From NCBI RefSeq assembly GCF_018986735.1, contig NZ_CP065521.1:310001-374000 (forward strand): a stretch of DNA of 64,000 nt, in the 5' to 3' direction. A program made the position numbers and the translations under genes. The stretch is from Schaalia sp. 19OD2882 (GTDB lineage Bacteria; Actinomycetota; Actinomycetes; Actinomycetales; Actinomycetaceae). Each line of letters opens with the position of its first letter. Position 1 is the stretch's first letter. The notes beneath the pieces are model-generated. The model had not been told where the DNA came from, searched no databases, and was given only the letters and a program-made list of their open reading frames with translations. Positions 63,281 to 64,000 of the stretch are shown one piece after another.

Positions 63281-64000
63281 ATGACCCGTCGCATGATGTT
63301 CTGGCGGATGGTCCTGTCTTCGATCGTCCGCAGGCGCTCGCGCGTCCTCATCGCCGTCCTCGCCGTGGCGATCGGCGCCACCACGCTGTCCGGTCTGGCC
63401 ACGATCGCCACCGAAGTGCCCGCACAACTCGCCCGTGAAGTCCGCGCCTACGGGGCGAACATGGTGGTCTCTCCCGAATCGGGCTCACAGGCCCTGGACC
63501 CGGAACTTCTTGACCAGGTGTCCAAGATCGTGCCCGCCTCCGCCCTGGTCGGCTCCGCGGCCTTCGACTACGAGGTCGTCCTCGTCAACGACCAACCCTT
63601 CGTCGCCGCCGGGGTCGAACTCGACGCCGTGCGCCAGATGAACCCCTACTGGTACGTCGATGGCCAATGGCCCACCCAGCCCGGACAGATCCTCGTCGGC
63701 GAGGAAGTCGCCGACACCGTCGGAGCCTCGGTCGGGAAGACCATCACACTCACCCTCGTCAACGACTCCGCCTCGCCCGCCCAATCCGCACCCCAGAGCG
63801 GAGCCACCAACTCCTCCTCCCCGGCCTCACCCCAGAGCGGCACGGCCGCGGGCCCCTTGGCCCAGATCGCCTCCTCCCAACCGCACAAGGACTTCACCGT
63901 GGTCGGAATCCTCAAGACCGGCGGCAACGAGGACTCCTACATGTACGCGAGCGGCCAGGACATCTCCGGGCTCACGGGCAGGGGAATCCGCCCCTCCGTC
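63281..64000 (+). CDS. ABC permease (FtsX type) of the iron system, cut by the window edge
   Basis: The frame from ATG 63281 stays open for 240 codons to the right edge. N-terminal span (about 21-43), then an extracytoplasmic domain with YGANMVVSPESGS (about 52-64) and a Ser/Pro/Gln-rich insertion (about 166-190). It starts four bases after the preceding gene and is its partner subunit. An ATPase gene is expected just beyond the window. Confidence 0.9.
   Translation, partial: MTRRMMFWRMVLSSIVRRRSRVLIAVLAVAIGATTLSGLATIATEVPAQLAREVRAYGANMVVSPESGSQALDPELLDQVSKIVPASALVGSAAFDYEVVLVNDQPFVAAGVELDAVRQMNPYWYVDGQWPTQPGQILVGEEVADTVGASVGKTITLTLVNDSASPAQSAPQSGATNSSSPASPQSGTAAGPLAQIASSQPHKDFTVVGILKTGGNEDSYMYASGQDISGLTGRGIRPSV

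Overview
The window comes from a high-GC Gram-positive bacterium. Codon use, signal peptides and lipoboxes, ClpC, an ESX-type secretion system and the mix of neighbouring genes all point to Actinobacteria, most likely the Actinomycetaceae (Actinomyces/Schaalia group). That placement is inferred from gene content; there is no rRNA in the window to confirm it.

Layout. (1) 1-5.75 kb: housekeeping and conserved hypothetical genes, namely two small envelope proteins, two polytopic membrane proteins, a nitrobindin-like beta-barrel, YgfZ and D-aminoacyl-tRNA deacylase. (2) 5.8-7.6 kb: a two-gene AAA-ATPase plus Toprim-nuclease cassette that looks like a conflict/defence module, sitting just before clpC. 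(3) 10.6-27.5 kb: a long cluster matching the kinase/FN3/AAA/DUF58/transglutaminase arrangement called PFNA in bifidobacteria. It holds a 2006-residue anchored Ig/FN3 surface protein, a MoxR AAA ATPase, a DUF58 protein, a transglutaminase-fold membrane protein whose catalytic Cys is Asp, a Ser/Thr kinase, an RDD-FHA protein, a PP2C phosphatase and an FHA protein. (4) 27.6-33.6 kb: an accessory stretch with remnants of at least three insertion-sequence families (IS3, ISL3, IS5) and a lower-GC set of type VII secretion (T7SS) associated genes (YbaB-like, EspC-like, helical effector candidates), some of them broken. (5) 33.7-49.1 kb: the T7SS core, with MycP, EccB, EccD, two WXG100 proteins, a second RDD-FHA protein, a second EccD-like protein, EccC, a lipoprotein, an atypical mycosin, an EspB/PPE-like substrate candidate and a small helical partner. 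(6) 49.4-50.5 kb: a second copy of the FHA gene that ends the PFNA cluster, carrying the last codons of the phosphatase gene in front of it. (7) 50.8-53.5 kb: pyruvate phosphate dikinase. (8) 53.7-64.0 kb: two adjacent transport operons. The first is DUF4418/DUF6273 plus a MacB-like ABC exporter. The second is an iron system (FTR1 permease, P19-type lipoprotein, DUF2318 Fe-S membrane protein, two FtsX-type permeases) that runs off the right edge.

How the parts fit. The kinase, phosphatase and four FHA proteins enclose or sit inside the T7SS locus, which suggests phospho-signalling tied to secretion. The whole T7SS block lies between two direct copies of one FHA gene that share a 60-bp identical stretch 22.9 kb apart, so the secretion locus may have arrived, or may be lost or amplified, as a unit. 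Homopolymer tracts (C8 in an effector gene, G17 in an IS remnant), an in-frame amber codon and several IS fragments show that the accessory side of the locus is decaying or switching. No CRISPR array, tRNA or rRNA was found by eye.
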